A DNA stretch of 11,421 bases from an uncultured Eubacteriales bacterium. GTDB taxonomy: Bacteria; Bacillota; Clostridia; Oscillospirales; Oscillospiraceae. How positions within the stretch are numbered: position 1 is the stretch's first letter; each line of letters opens with the position of its first letter. Shown piece after piece: positions 1 through 6,683 of this stretch. The DNA is taken from contig URPA01000059.1 in assembly GCA_900549545.1 (NCBI GenBank), forward strand, positions 1 through 11,421, given 5' to 3'. A program made the position numbers and the translations under genes. A model generated the notes under the pieces. It worked only from the letters and a program-made list of their open reading frames with translations, made no database searches and had not been told where the DNA came from.

Positions 1-37
1 CTGGCGGTCTATCTCTTGTTTTCGGTTGCTTGCTTCC

Positions 38-178
38 TTACCGTACATGAGCATTGGAACCAGGGTTGTCCTGCCCGTAGCCCTCCAGGAGATTGATGCC
101 GCCCCACACGCACAGGCCGCCGCCCAGGGCGACCACAAGGGTCTGCAAAACGTCGATTGCGCTGTTAAAAAACTCCAT
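38..178 (-). CDS. Maff2-family small membrane protein of a conjugative element, probably truncated
   Basis: A 46-codon frame begins MEFFNSAIDVLQTLVVALGG and continues through a glycine-rich hydrophobic stretch (about residues 12-31) to LLEGYGQDNPG. This is the N-terminal half of Maff2-type proteins, single-pass or double-pass membrane proteins found directly downstream of the VirD4 gene in Tn1549/CTn4-like elements. A GGAGG at 186-190 sits well placed before the ATG, and the VirD4 stop is only 46 bases upstream, so it belongs to the same operon. From memory, family members are about 70 residues with a second hydrophobic segment. Here the frame ends at TAA after residues NAHVR, so the second segment is absent. 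Either a frameshift or an insertion with its junction near position 50 could explain this. The role in transfer is not known; membrane pore or channel association is inference from location. Confidence 0.7.
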   Translation of the reverse strand: MEFFNSAIDVLQTLVVALGGGLCVWGGINLLEGYGQDNPGSNAHVR

Positions 179-224
179 AAATTTACCTCCATAATTTCAA
201 AAATATTGTTGTTTGATTGCCGCC

Positions 225-2027
225 TTATTCCTCGGCGGTGTCGGTTTCGCCGGTTTCTTCTTCCAGGTCGATTTCGTAGAAGTCAAAGACTTCTTCCTGC
301 GTCACCACCTGCCGCTGCCTGCGGCGCATGGCGGCAAGATACCTGTCCACGTCAAAAGCGTTCTTCTTGTCGGCGTCGGAGAGGTATTTGTACTGCGGAT
401 GCCGGGTGATGTCGTATTTCTCACTGAAAAAGGGACGCACACCCCGCACCTGCAAAATACACTTTCCGCCGTCCATCACGGCGATTTCGTCCTGTGACAT
501 CAGCTCCTTTCCCAATTTTTGATAATTCAGTCCGTGGGAGGTCTGGCTGCCCCGGTTCTCCGACGTGTTGTAGCTGTCAATCGTTTCCCGGCCCAGTGCG
601 TCGGAAATTTCCTTGGCGTTCTTTCCCCGCCCACTCAAAAATAAAGTACAGTCGCAGTTGTCGCTGATGATGTCGGCGGCGTCCTTGTAGATGCTTTTCA
701 ACTGCGATTGACTTTGCAAAATAATAGAAGCCGAGATTTCCCGGCTTCGGATGGTGGCGATCAGCTTGTCAAAGTTGGGTATCTGCCCGATGTTGGCGAA
801 CTCGTCCAAAATCAGCCGCACATGGACGGGAAGCCTCCCGCCGTACACATCATCGGCCCGGTCGCACAGCAGATTGATAAGCTGGCTTTGCAGCATCGCC
901 AGAATGAAATTAAAGGTCGTATCCGTGTCGCTCATAATCAGGAACAGCGCCGTTTTGCGGTCGCCCAGGGTGTCCAGCTCCATTTCGTCGGTTTCCATCA
1001 GCTCACGGACTTCCCGGATGTCAAAGGGCGCTAACCTTGCCCCGCAGGAGATCAAGATCGAGGAACGAGTTTTGCCAGCGGAAAGCAGAAATTTTTGATA
1101 CTGCCGGACGGCAAAATGCTCCGGCTCCTTTTCCGCAAGCCGGGCGAACATTTCATCCACGGGACTTTGAAATTCGGCGTCGTCCTCCCTTGCCTCGGAA
1201 GCGTTAATCATTTCAAGCAGGGTGGTGAAATTCTTTTCGTCCTCCGGGGCCTCGTACCAGATGTAGCCGATCAGGGCGGTGTAAAAAAGCCGTTCGGACT
1301 TCACCCAAAAATCCTCCGTGGATTTTTCCCCGTCGCCCTTGGTGTTGGCAATGATGGTGTTTACCAGCTTCAAGATGTCCTTTTCACTGTGCAGGTAGGC
1401 AAATGGGTTATACCGCATGGATTTGGAAAAATTGATGGTATTCAGCACTTTTATCCGATAGCCGCCCCGCCTCAAAAGCTGGCCCACCTCGATCAAGAGG
1501 CTGCCTTTCGGGTCAGTGATGCAATAGCTGCTGTGCATCTGCATGAGGTTGGGCTTGACAAAAAATCTCGTTTTGCCGCTGCCGGAACCGCCGATCACCA
1601 GCACATTTTTGTTCCGGGCCGTCTTGGGGTCTTTGGGCCTGCCGTTCATCGTCAGCCGTTCGGTCTGCGTGAGCAGGATGTTATTTTCAAATACGGGGTC
1701 GATATACGGGGCTATATCCTTTGGCCCACCCCATCTTGCCGAACCGTACTCCATGCCGTGGCGGTATTTCTTGGCGTTCTTGCCTTTCAGGTACACCGCC
1801 AGCCGCACCAGCACCGCGCCCGCTATGCCGATACACAGGTCAAAGGGGTGGAAGCTGGGCAGGCCGTTGGCAAATACCGCCGCCAGGCTGTCCATGAAGT
1901 GCAGCATCTTTTGGGTCAGGTCGGCCCCCGCCGCCAGCCGGTAAGCCTCGCCCAGCTTGCCGAACAGCCACACGAACAACAGATAGGGCAGGTTGGTGAT
2001 TATCAGCTTTTTCAGGTCAGGCTTCAC
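225..2027 (-). CDS. VirD4/TraG-type conjugative coupling protein (CD1115-like)
   Basis: Type IV coupling ATPase of 600 residues, which brings the relaxase-DNA complex to the mating channel at the membrane. Two hydrophobic segments (about residues 9-24 and 64-80) form the N-terminal anchor. Walker A is GGSGSGKT at 146-153, followed by the family's TDPKGS at 171-176. Walker B is in RLILDEFANIG at 404-414, followed by the IRSREISASIILQSQSQ stretch typical of TraG/VirD4 proteins. The C-terminus is acidic (EEETGETDTAEE). The start is GTG, overlapping the PcfB stop by four bases (GTGA), which implies translational coupling; a G-rich Shine-Dalgarno lies inside the end of the pcfB-like gene. Length and motif order match intact members, so the protein looks functional. 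The assignment to the CD1115 subgroup of Firmicutes elements rests on sequence feel and gene order. Confidence 0.96.
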   Translation of the reverse strand: MKPDLKKLIITNLPYLLFVWLFGKLGEAYRLAAGADLTQKMLHFMDSLAAVFANGLPSFHPFDLCIGIAGAVLVRLAVYLKGKNAKKYRHGMEYGSARWGGPKDIAPYIDPVFENNILLTQTERLTMNGRPKDPKTARNKNVLVIGGSGSGKTRFFVKPNLMQMHSSYCITDPKGSLLIEVGQLLRRGGYRIKVLNTINFSKSMRYNPFAYLHSEKDILKLVNTIIANTKGDGEKSTEDFWVKSERLFYTALIGYIWYEAPEDEKNFTTLLEMINASEAREDDAEFQSPVDEMFARLAEKEPEHFAVRQYQKFLLSAGKTRSSILISCGARLAPFDIREVRELMETDEMELDTLGDRKTALFLIMSDTDTTFNFILAMLQSQLINLLCDRADDVYGGRLPVHVRLILDEFANIGQIPNFDKLIATIRSREISASIILQSQSQLKSIYKDAADIISDNCDCTLFLSGRGKNAKEISDALGRETIDSYNTSENRGSQTSHGLNYQKLGKELMSQDEIAVMDGGKCILQVRGVRPFFSEKYDITRHPQYKYLSDADKKNAFDVDRYLAAMRRRQRQVVTQEEVFDFYEIDLEEETGETDTAEE

Positions 2028-2494
2028 CGCTCCATCCCCCTTTCCCTGATCTTCTCCTTGGCCCTCTGGACGTTCCGGCCCGCCGCTTCCCGCAGGACGG
2101 ACAGCGCCTTGCGGATGGAGGGCTTGGCCTCCCGCGACAGCTTCTTGGCGGTGAACTCCTTGAAAGCCTGTTCCAGATTGTCTGCGTCCCGGCTCTTGAA
2201 AATGACGATGTAGTGGGGCGGCTGGGTGGTCTTGTCCTTTCGCAAGGTGAAGTCCACACCGTATTTCTTGGCGCAGGGCTTGAAAGCGGCGATGTTGGCG
2301 TCGGTGATCTCAATGTTGGACAGCGCCGCCCCATGCTGCTTCAACTGCTTCAAACTCTGTTGGCCGTGGTGGAGCTTGGGGCCGTGCTTCCGGGCCTCCA
2401 AATACTTTTTCAAGGCCATTTGCAGCACTTGGGCCGTCAGCTTCCCGGTTTTCATGGATAACGCGATGGTCTTTTGAGTGACTTCCTCCTGCAA
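2024..2494 (-). CDS. PcfB family protein (DUF3801), conjugation accessory
   Basis: A 156-residue basic protein beginning MQEEVTQKTIALSMKTGKLT, the characteristic opening of PcfB proteins. In pCF10, PcfB is a substrate-receptor or accessory factor working with the coupling protein PcfC. The middle has a compact alpha/beta part (DANIAAFKPCAKKYGVDFTL, then YIVIFKSRDADNLEQAF) and the C-terminus is Arg/Lys-rich. I chose the TTG at 2494 because AAAGGAGG lies at 2503-2510, eight bases before it, and because the residue sequence from there matches the family. The ATG a few bases upstream is in another frame. Its end overlaps the VirD4 GTG by four bases, consistent with the PcfB-VirD4 partnership. Confidence 0.92.
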   Translation of the reverse strand: MQEEVTQKTIALSMKTGKLTAQVLQMALKKYLEARKHGPKLHHGQQSLKQLKQHGAALSNIEITDANIAAFKPCAKKYGVDFTLRKDKTTQPPHYIVIFKSRDADNLEQAFKEFTAKKLSREAKPSIRKALSVLREAAGRNVQRAKEKIRERGMER

Positions 2495-2526
2495 GTGTCA
2501 TACCTCCTTTGCCAGAAGTCGGGGAT

Positions 2527-2554
2527 AAAAACTAAGGCGGTACTACCAGCCGCC
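2527..2554 (-). terminator. Weak terminator-like hairpin between the DUF5348 and pcfB-like genes
   Basis: On the minus strand a GGCGG/CCGCC stem (2550-2554 with 2536-2540) is followed, after four bases, by a run of five T (2527-2531). It lies 16 bases after the DUF5348 stop and before the pcfB-like ribosome binding site. The stem is short and the T run is offset, so it may only reduce readthrough or be a chance structure. Confidence 0.35.
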
Positions 2555-2569
2555 GCAGGTAAATCCGCA

Positions 2570-2782
2570 TCAGATACGCACCCGCAGACCGTTCAGGTCG
2601 TCGGCCCGGATGCCCACCAGATACCAGTCGGCGGCGTACTCAATCCGGGTGGGCTTCCAGCGGCCTCCCACCATCACGTCGAAGCACTGTCCACAGTGCA
2701 AGCCGCCATAGTAGTCGGCCAGGTCAAAGCGGATGTCGTAGCGGTCTGTCCGCTCGTCGAAGATCAATGCTCCCTGTTTCAT
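2570..2782 (-). CDS. DUF5348 domain protein, conjugative-element accessory
   Basis: A 70-residue protein, MKQGALIFDERTDRYDIRFD at the start and WYLVGIRADDLNGLRVRI at the end. It resembles the DUF5348 family, small soluble proteins of unknown function carried in Tn1549/CTn4-like elements close to the replication initiator and PcfB genes. The start at 2782 is preferred over the longer frame opening at 2857 because AAAGGAGG at 2791-2798 is spaced eight bases before this ATG, while the extra residues upstream look like untranslated leader. Visible features are two cysteines in GLHCGQCFDV and a tryptophan-rich strand (GRWKPTRIEYAADWYLVG). No catalytic motif is apparent. The function is unknown. 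Confidence 0.85.
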   Translation of the reverse strand: MKQGALIFDERTDRYDIRFDLADYYGGLHCGQCFDVMVGGRWKPTRIEYAADWYLVGIRADDLNGLRVRI

Positions 2783-2874
2783 ATTCGGGGCCTCCTTTCT
2801 CGTCGTCGCAAAGTCCGTTAAGCTCCGTTTCCGCCTTGCGGCGAAAACTGCGCCCACTCCCTTGCTCCTCCTCT

Positions 2875-2902
2875 CCCACCAAAATCATTCGATTTTGGTG
2901 GG
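2875..2902 (-). repeat. 12-bp perfect hairpin spanning the stop codon of the initiator-like gene
   Basis: CCCACCAAAATC (2875-2886) and GATTTTGGTGGG (2891-2902) are perfect inverted repeats around a 4-base loop. The TGA stop of the upstream gene (2885-2887) lies at the loop edge, and one arm encodes the C-terminal PTKIE. There is no T run on either side, so it is not a classical intrinsic terminator. It could stabilise the 3' end of the message or affect translation of the following DUF5348 gene. Confidence 0.6.
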
Positions 2903-3790
2903 TTCCCATTTACCCTCCGCCATATCGTGGGCGACGAGGGCGGTATAGTAGCTTCCCATTGTGCTGGGGGCGTTGAACAGCACCGCCAGCAGGTATTTCT
3001 TGATGTTGCGGATTTTCGTGGTGTTCTGCCGCATACAGTCCATGACGAACTCAATATGCCCGCTGTTTAGTTTCAGCAGCTTGGCCTTTACCAGCTCGGC
3101 GGGGTAGTCGTCACCGGCCACCCGGATTGTCTTGCGGGCCGTGCAGACGGTTTCCACCAACAGCTCCACGATGCCGTCCAATTCCTCCGGGTCGATCTGC
3201 GAGTAGCGCAGGAGGTGGTCGTACTCGATATTCTCCTTGATGATGTCCCGATAAATCTCAACGGCGCTCTGCGTGGCCGCTTCCGTTCCGTTCCTTTCCG
3301 GCGGCGAAGCCGCAACAGCCCCAGCCGTCCCAGCGGGAGGGGGTGAAAGGGAGGGAAAGGAATGGGTAATTGATCGGTCGGTAATAGATTGGTCTTTAGT
3401 TACTCTATCTTTATTTAATTGCGTTGGATTTTCCGACGGCGGTTTTTCCGTTGTCGGGTTTTCCGACGACGGTTTATCCAACGACGGCGGCAAAGAAACA
3501 GGCTGTTCGTGGATGATGTACTCGTTGCTGCTGAACTTGCCGCCCTCGTCCGTGGTCTGGTGGCGCTCGATATACCCGGCCCGCTCCAATTCATTGACAG
3601 CGGAACGAATAGCGTCCTTGCTCTCCCGGTTGATGTAGCACAGGCCGGACAGGGTATAGTCCCAATCTTCCGGGAGTGACAAAATCTGCGACAGCAGGCC
3701 CTTGGCTTTCAGGGACAGGGACTTGTCCCGCAGGTGGTAGTTGGACATGACCGTGTAGCCCTTGTTCCTCTCCACGCGGAATACTGGCAT
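2885..3790 (-). CDS. Replication-initiator-like winged-helix protein with DUF6017-like C-terminus
   Basis: 301 residues from the ATG at 3790. The N-terminal region (about 5-95: FRVERNKGYTVMSNYHLRDK, then SLKAKGLLSQILSLPEDWDY) matches the helix-turn-helix/RepA-N-like domain found in Firmicutes conjugative elements. It has a second helix pair (SKDAIRSAVNELERAGYI) and a beta wing. A low-complexity Pro/Ser/Thr linker (about 97-175) contains the repeated SENPT motif. The C-terminal region (about 176-295, including DYPAELVKAKLLKLNSGHIE and TTKIRNIKKYLLAVLFNAPS) matches DUF6017. Such proteins are thought to start replication of the excised circular element or regulate it; the biochemical role is inferred. 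The start at 3790 has AAAGGAG at 3800-3806, nine bases upstream, and gives MPVFRVERNKGY. The frame stays open to 3922, but those codons run through the attenuator hairpins and are judged leader. Confidence 0.88.
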   Translation of the reverse strand: MPVFRVERNKGYTVMSNYHLRDKSLSLKAKGLLSQILSLPEDWDYTLSGLCYINRESKDAIRSAVNELERAGYIERHQTTDEGGKFSSNEYIIHEQPVSLPPSLDKPSSENPTTEKPPSENPTQLNKDRVTKDQSITDRSITHSFPSLSPPPAGTAGAVAASPPERNGTEAATQSAVEIYRDIIKENIEYDHLLRYSQIDPEELDGIVELLVETVCTARKTIRVAGDDYPAELVKAKLLKLNSGHIEFVMDCMRQNTTKIRNIKKYLLAVLFNAPSTMGSYYTALVAHDMAEGKWEPTKIE

Positions 3791-3820
3791 GGCTTTCCGC
3801 TCCTTTCGGTATCTGGACAT

Positions 3821-3902
3821 GAAAAAACGCCGCAGACTTTTTTCAAAATCTGCGGCGTTCGCCGGGGCGCAGAAACGGGCGGTGTCTTGCTGACATCGCC
3901 CG
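3821..3902 (-). promoter_or_regulatory. Putative transcription attenuator in the leader of the initiator-like gene
   Basis: Reading the minus strand, a hairpin of 11 pairs with one G-U (arms 3892-3902 and 3876-3886, loop of five) comes first. Next is a 9-bp stem CGCCGCAGA/TCTGCGGCG (3849-3857 with 3828-3836), followed immediately by six T (3822-3827), a good intrinsic terminator. TCTGCG at 3868-3873 (read on the minus strand), between the two hairpins, can pair instead with the CGCAGA inside the terminator's 5' arm. This would prevent the terminator forming. The T run ends about 30 bases before the gene's ATG. The arrangement resembles attenuators that limit Rep synthesis in Gram-positive plasmids, often set by an antisense RNA; none has been shown here. 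Confidence 0.62.
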
Positions 3903-4020
3903 CTTTCTGTGCTGTTGTTCACTTGTTTGCGCCGCCCCGTTTTCCGCTGCCCTTAAAAAACATTGATTTTACTGGGTTTTCTCATGTTTTCTTATGGCAA
4001 CGCCCTTAAAGGGCGGCTTT
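3903..4020. other. Gene-free stretch at the element end
   Basis: No convincing gene is seen between the attenuator and the repeat tract. The stretch is AT-richer around 3955-3995 and contains the palindrome CGCCCTT-A-AAGGGCG at 4001-4015. I could not pick a confident promoter for the initiator-like gene here, although transcription must start in or to the right of this stretch. The boundary between the mobile element and the chromosome is likely here or in the adjacent repeat. Confidence 0.4.
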
Positions 4021-4085
4021 TGTAATGAATAATGAATGATGAATAGTGAAAAATGAATAATTGTGGTGTCACTTCGTGACGGTTT
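4021..4085. repeat. AATGAAT-type short tandem repeat tract with small hairpin
   Basis: From 4024 the sequence is built of imperfect AATGAATA/GATGAATA/AATGAATA units, followed by a small hairpin GTCAC-TTC-GTGAC at 4068-4080. Composition and regularity are unlike coding DNA. Similar ATTCATTATTCA-type tracts are common intergenic repeats in gut Clostridia (from memory). Its position, between the last element gene and the first chromosomal terminator, makes it a candidate boundary marker. Confidence 0.55.
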
Positions 4086-4119
4086 AACACGCCAAGCGCC
4101 GGTAGGCACTTGGCGTGTT
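4086..4119 (-). terminator. Hairpin ending the phosphatase-fold gene
   Basis: A 15-bp stem with one mismatch (AACACGCCAAG at 4086-4096 and CTTGGCGTGTT at 4109-4119 as outer arms, four-base loop) begins five bases after the stop codon at 4125. The T run on the minus strand is very short, so termination efficiency is uncertain. On the plus strand a GCGTTTTATT follows, so it could act in that direction too. Confidence 0.6.
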
Positions 4120-4124
4120 GCGTT

Positions 4125-5180
4125 TTATTCGCCCTTGAGCGTAACGGTCATGCGGACCGGGTTATGGTCGGAGTTTTCAAAGCCGAGGTCGATGCTCTCA
4201 ATGTTGTTAAGCTCCACATTCGGGGAGATGATGAAGCCATCAATGACATAGTGCTGCGTGTGCTCCACATCGCTGGGGTCATAGGGCTGGTTGAGCAGGC
4301 GGCAGGTGGGCACGCGGGTGTCATACACGAAGCTCCAGCCCTCCGGCAGCAGGGAATTATCCAGCACACCGGGCGTCCACAGCTCGGGATTGATAATGGG
4401 ATAGGTGTTAAGGCTTCCGGGGAAGGTCTGATTAAAATCGCCACCGGCGATAACATAGTTGCCCTTTTCATACTCGGCGGAGATAAACTCCTTGAGCTGG
4501 TTGGTCTGGGCAATTTTGCCCTCACCGTCGTCATAGGCCTCAAGGTGGAGGTTTACAAGCACAAGCTGCTTGTCGCTGCCCTCAATGGGCAGATAGCTCA
4601 CCAGCAGGCAGCGCTTGAGGTTGGCTGTGCTGACAGGCCATGAGAAGGGGCAGGGCAGGGCAACGCGCTCGGCGCTGTCAATGGCGTAGTCCGTGGTGGT
4701 GAAGATGCCGCTGTTTATCCTGCCCATGGGCGGCATGGGGAAGGGCACAAAGGGGCAGGAGTAGTTTAGCGCGTGGACGGAGTTTGCCCCGGCGAGATAC
4801 TCGGCCTCGTTTATGCCGTAGGTGCGGGCGGAGTTTACATCCACCTCCTGAAGCATAATAAGGTCGGCGGGGTCAGAGGCGATGTAGTCCTTTATCCCGG
4901 CGAGGTATTTCTCAACGGTTGCCCGGTCGGCGGATTTGACATCTTTGCCGCCGTCCATAAAGAAATCCGAGCCCTCGCCAAGCCCGGCATAGCCGATGTT
5001 CCAGCTGAGCACCTCAAGCGGCTCTTCGGCGTCAATCGCCTCGCCGCCTGTGCCGGAGATCTCAAGCGCCTCCACCGGGGCGGGCTTATACTCCGAGATG
5101 CTCAGCCACGCGATAAGCGCCGCGGCGAGGATAACTATAACCAGCAGCACCCAGAGAACTATTTTAATTACCTTTTTCAT
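4125..5180 (-). CDS. Membrane-anchored endonuclease/exonuclease/phosphatase family protein
   Basis: 351 residues. The N-terminus MKKVIKIVLWVLLVIVILAA is an uncleaved signal anchor (membrane segment about 6-27, no lipobox cysteine), so the catalytic domain should face outside. The EEP-fold metal and catalytic motifs appear in order: LSWNIGY (Asn61), LQEVD (Glu112), VNLHLE (His212), GGDFN (Asp248/Asn250), IDGFIIS (Asp314) and NSDHNPV (Asp338/His339). Family members hydrolyse phosphodiester or phosphomonoester bonds in nucleic acids, lipids or inositol phosphates; the sequence does not say which. The residues GRINSGIFTTTDY also fit the family core. The ATG at 5180 has AAGGAAG at 5188-5194. It diverges from glyA, with its own extended -10 promoter and a hairpin just past the stop, so it looks like a single-gene unit. 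Confidence 0.9.
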   Translation of the reverse strand: MKKVIKIVLWVLLVIVILAAALIAWLSISEYKPAPVEALEISGTGGEAIDAEEPLEVLSWNIGYAGLGEGSDFFMDGGKDVKSADRATVEKYLAGIKDYIASDPADLIMLQEVDVNSARTYGINEAEYLAGANSVHALNYSCPFVPFPMPPMGRINSGIFTTTDYAIDSAERVALPCPFSWPVSTANLKRCLLVSYLPIEGSDKQLVLVNLHLEAYDDGEGKIAQTNQLKEFISAEYEKGNYVIAGGDFNQTFPGSLNTYPIINPELWTPGVLDNSLLPEGWSFVYDTRVPTCRLLNQPYDPSDVEHTQHYVIDGFIISPNVELNNIESIDLGFENSDHNPVRMTVTLKGE

Positions 5181-5218
5181 GGATATACTTCCTTATATGT
5201 ATTTGTTTTATGGAATGT

Positions 5219-5247
5219 ATTTTAGCACATATGCCGTTGACCTTCAA
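5219..5247 (-). promoter_or_regulatory. Promoter of the phosphatase-fold gene
   Basis: On the minus strand TTGAAG (5242-5247) and TAAAAT (5219-5224) are separated by 17 bases, with TG one base before the -10 (extended -10). Transcription would start near 5212, about 30 bases before the gene. The -35 shares base 5242 with the glyA -35. Confidence 0.7.
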
Positions 5248-5266
5248 GCCTTGTTGATGATATAAT
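5237..5266 (+). promoter_or_regulatory. glyA promoter
   Basis: TTGACC (5237-5242) and a consensus TATAAT (5261-5266) are separated by 18 bases. The start would be near 5273, giving a leader of roughly 48 bases that holds only a tiny CGGCT/AGCCG stem and the GAGAGG ribosome binding site at 5307-5312. No riboswitch fits in that space. Confidence 0.75.
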
Positions 5267-5320
5267 ATCTCCAGTCGGCTTGAGCCGCTAAACCACAACA
5301 CAAAAAGAGAGGCACTAAAA

Positions 5321-6562
5321 ATGAGCTATGATATAATCAGACAGCAGGACAAAGAGGTATACGATTCCATGATGCTGGAGCTTCAGCGCCAGCGCGACCA
5401 TATCGAGCTTATTGCCTCGGAAAACTTTGTAAGTCCCGCCGTCATGCAGGCCATGGGCAGCCATCTGACCAATAAATACGCCGAGGGCTACCCCGGCGCG
5501 CGGTATTACGGCGGCTGCCAGTATGTGGACGAGGTAGAGACCCTTGCCATCGAGCGGGCGAAAAAGCTCTTCGGCGCGGAGCACGCCAATGTCCAGCCGC
5601 ACTCCGGCTCCCAGGCCAACACCGCCGTGTATCTGGCGCTGCTCCGCCCGGGGGATACTATTCTCGGCATGGACCTGAGCCATGGCGGGCACCTGACCCA
5701 CGGGTCAAAGGCCTCCATCTCCGGCAAGTATTTTAATGCCTGCTTCTATGGCGTTGACCCGGAGACGGAGCGCATAGACTATGACAAGGTTTTGGAGCGC
5801 GCGGAGGAGTGCAGGCCCAAGATAATCATCGCCGGGGCGAGCGCCTATCCCAGATTTATTGACTTCAAGCGTATGAGAGAGATCGCCGACGAGGTCGGCG
5901 CGTACCTTATGGTTGACATGGCGCATATCGCGGGCCTTGTCGCCGCCGGCGTTCACCCGAGCCCCGTGCCCTATGCCCATATCGTCACCACCACCACGCA
6001 CAAGACCCTGCGCGGCCCGCGCGGCGCGCTCATCCTCTGCAAGGAGGAGCTCAAAAAGAAAATCGACAGCGCCGTCTTCCCCGGCACACAGGGCGGCCCG
6101 CTGATGCACATTATCGCCGCCAAGGCCATCTGCTTCAAGGAGGCGATGGGGGAGGACTTCAAGGCCTACCAGCAGCAGGTTGTGAAAAACGCCGCTGCCC
6201 TCGCCAAGGGCCTGACCGACGCGGGCCTGCGCCTTGTCTCCGGCGGAACGGACAACCACCTGATGCTCTGCGACGTGATGAGCAAGGGCAGAACCGGCAT
6301 GGAGGTGCAGGAGCTGCTTGACAGCGCCAACATCACCGCCAACAAGAACACCATCCCCTTTGACACCCAATCCGTCAAGCTCACAAGCGGAATGCGCTTC
6401 GGCTCTCCTGCCGCCACGACGCGCGGCATGAAGGAGCAGGAAATGACCGAGGTTGCCGGCATGATTGCCGATATCGTCGAGCGCGGGGAGGAAGCCGTCC
6501 CCGCAGCAAAGGAGAAGACCATCGCCCTGTGCAACAGGTTTCCGCTCTACCCTGAAATGTGA
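5321..6562 (+). CDS. glyA: Serine hydroxymethyltransferase
   Basis: PLP enzyme interconverting serine plus tetrahydrofolate with glycine plus 5,10-methylene-tetrahydrofolate, the main one-carbon source; cytosolic. The 413-residue length is the usual bacterial one. Diagnostic motifs: IELIASENFVSPAVMQAMGS (29-48), NKYAEGYPGARYYGG (51-65), the cofactor-binding HSGSQAN (94-100), DMAHIAGLVAAG (199-210) with the PLP-contacting Asp199 and His202, and TTTTHKTLRGPRG (223-235), in which Lys228 forms the Schiff base. The C-terminal LTSGMRFGSPAATTRGM is also typical. The start ATG follows GAGAGG by eight bases. It is monocistronic: a strong promoter precedes it and a strong terminator follows 10 bases after the stop. 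No defect is seen. Confidence 0.98.
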   Translation: MSYDIIRQQDKEVYDSMMLELQRQRDHIELIASENFVSPAVMQAMGSHLTNKYAEGYPGARYYGGCQYVDEVETLAIERAKKLFGAEHANVQPHSGSQANTAVYLALLRPGDTILGMDLSHGGHLTHGSKASISGKYFNACFYGVDPETERIDYDKVLERAEECRPKIIIAGASAYPRFIDFKRMREIADEVGAYLMVDMAHIAGLVAAGVHPSPVPYAHIVTTTTHKTLRGPRGALILCKEELKKKIDSAVFPGTQGGPLMHIIAAKAICFKEAMGEDFKAYQQQVVKNAAALAKGLTDAGLRLVSGGTDNHLMLCDVMSKGRTGMEVQELLDSANITANKNTIPFDTQSVKLTSGMRFGSPAATTRGMKEQEMTEVAGMIADIVERGEEAVPAAKEKTIALCNRFPLYPEM

Positions 6563-6571
6563 TAATTTTAT

Positions 6572-6617
6572 AAAGGGGCTGCTGCAAAATGTATGAGTTT
6601 TGCAGCAGCCCCTTTTT
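6572..6617 (+). terminator. glyA intrinsic terminator
   Basis: An 18-bp perfect stem (arms 6572-6589 and 6598-6615, core GGGGCTGCTGC) with an 8-base loop ends in a T run at 6613-6617. It starts ten bases after the glyA stop. Confidence 0.95.
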
Positions 6618-6683
6618 ATAATCTCCGCACCGACATTTATGGCCCATTGAGTCTATTCGATAAACCTGAAGTTGGCGGTTACG

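Noticed and set aside
1095..2213. 372-codon plus-strand frame
   Set aside because: It lies opposite the VirD4 and PcfB-like genes, has no family features or ribosome binding site, and the opposite strand has unmistakable Walker motifs.
3791..3922. 44-codon N-terminal extension of the initiator-like protein
   Set aside because: These codons cover the attenuator hairpins and T run, while a good ribosome binding site precedes the ATG at 3790.
5273..5320. Glycine or folate riboswitch before glyA
   Set aside because: The leader is only about 48 bases with no expected aptamer features.
5705..6370. 221-codon minus-strand frame
   Set aside because: It is antisense to glyA, which is certain.
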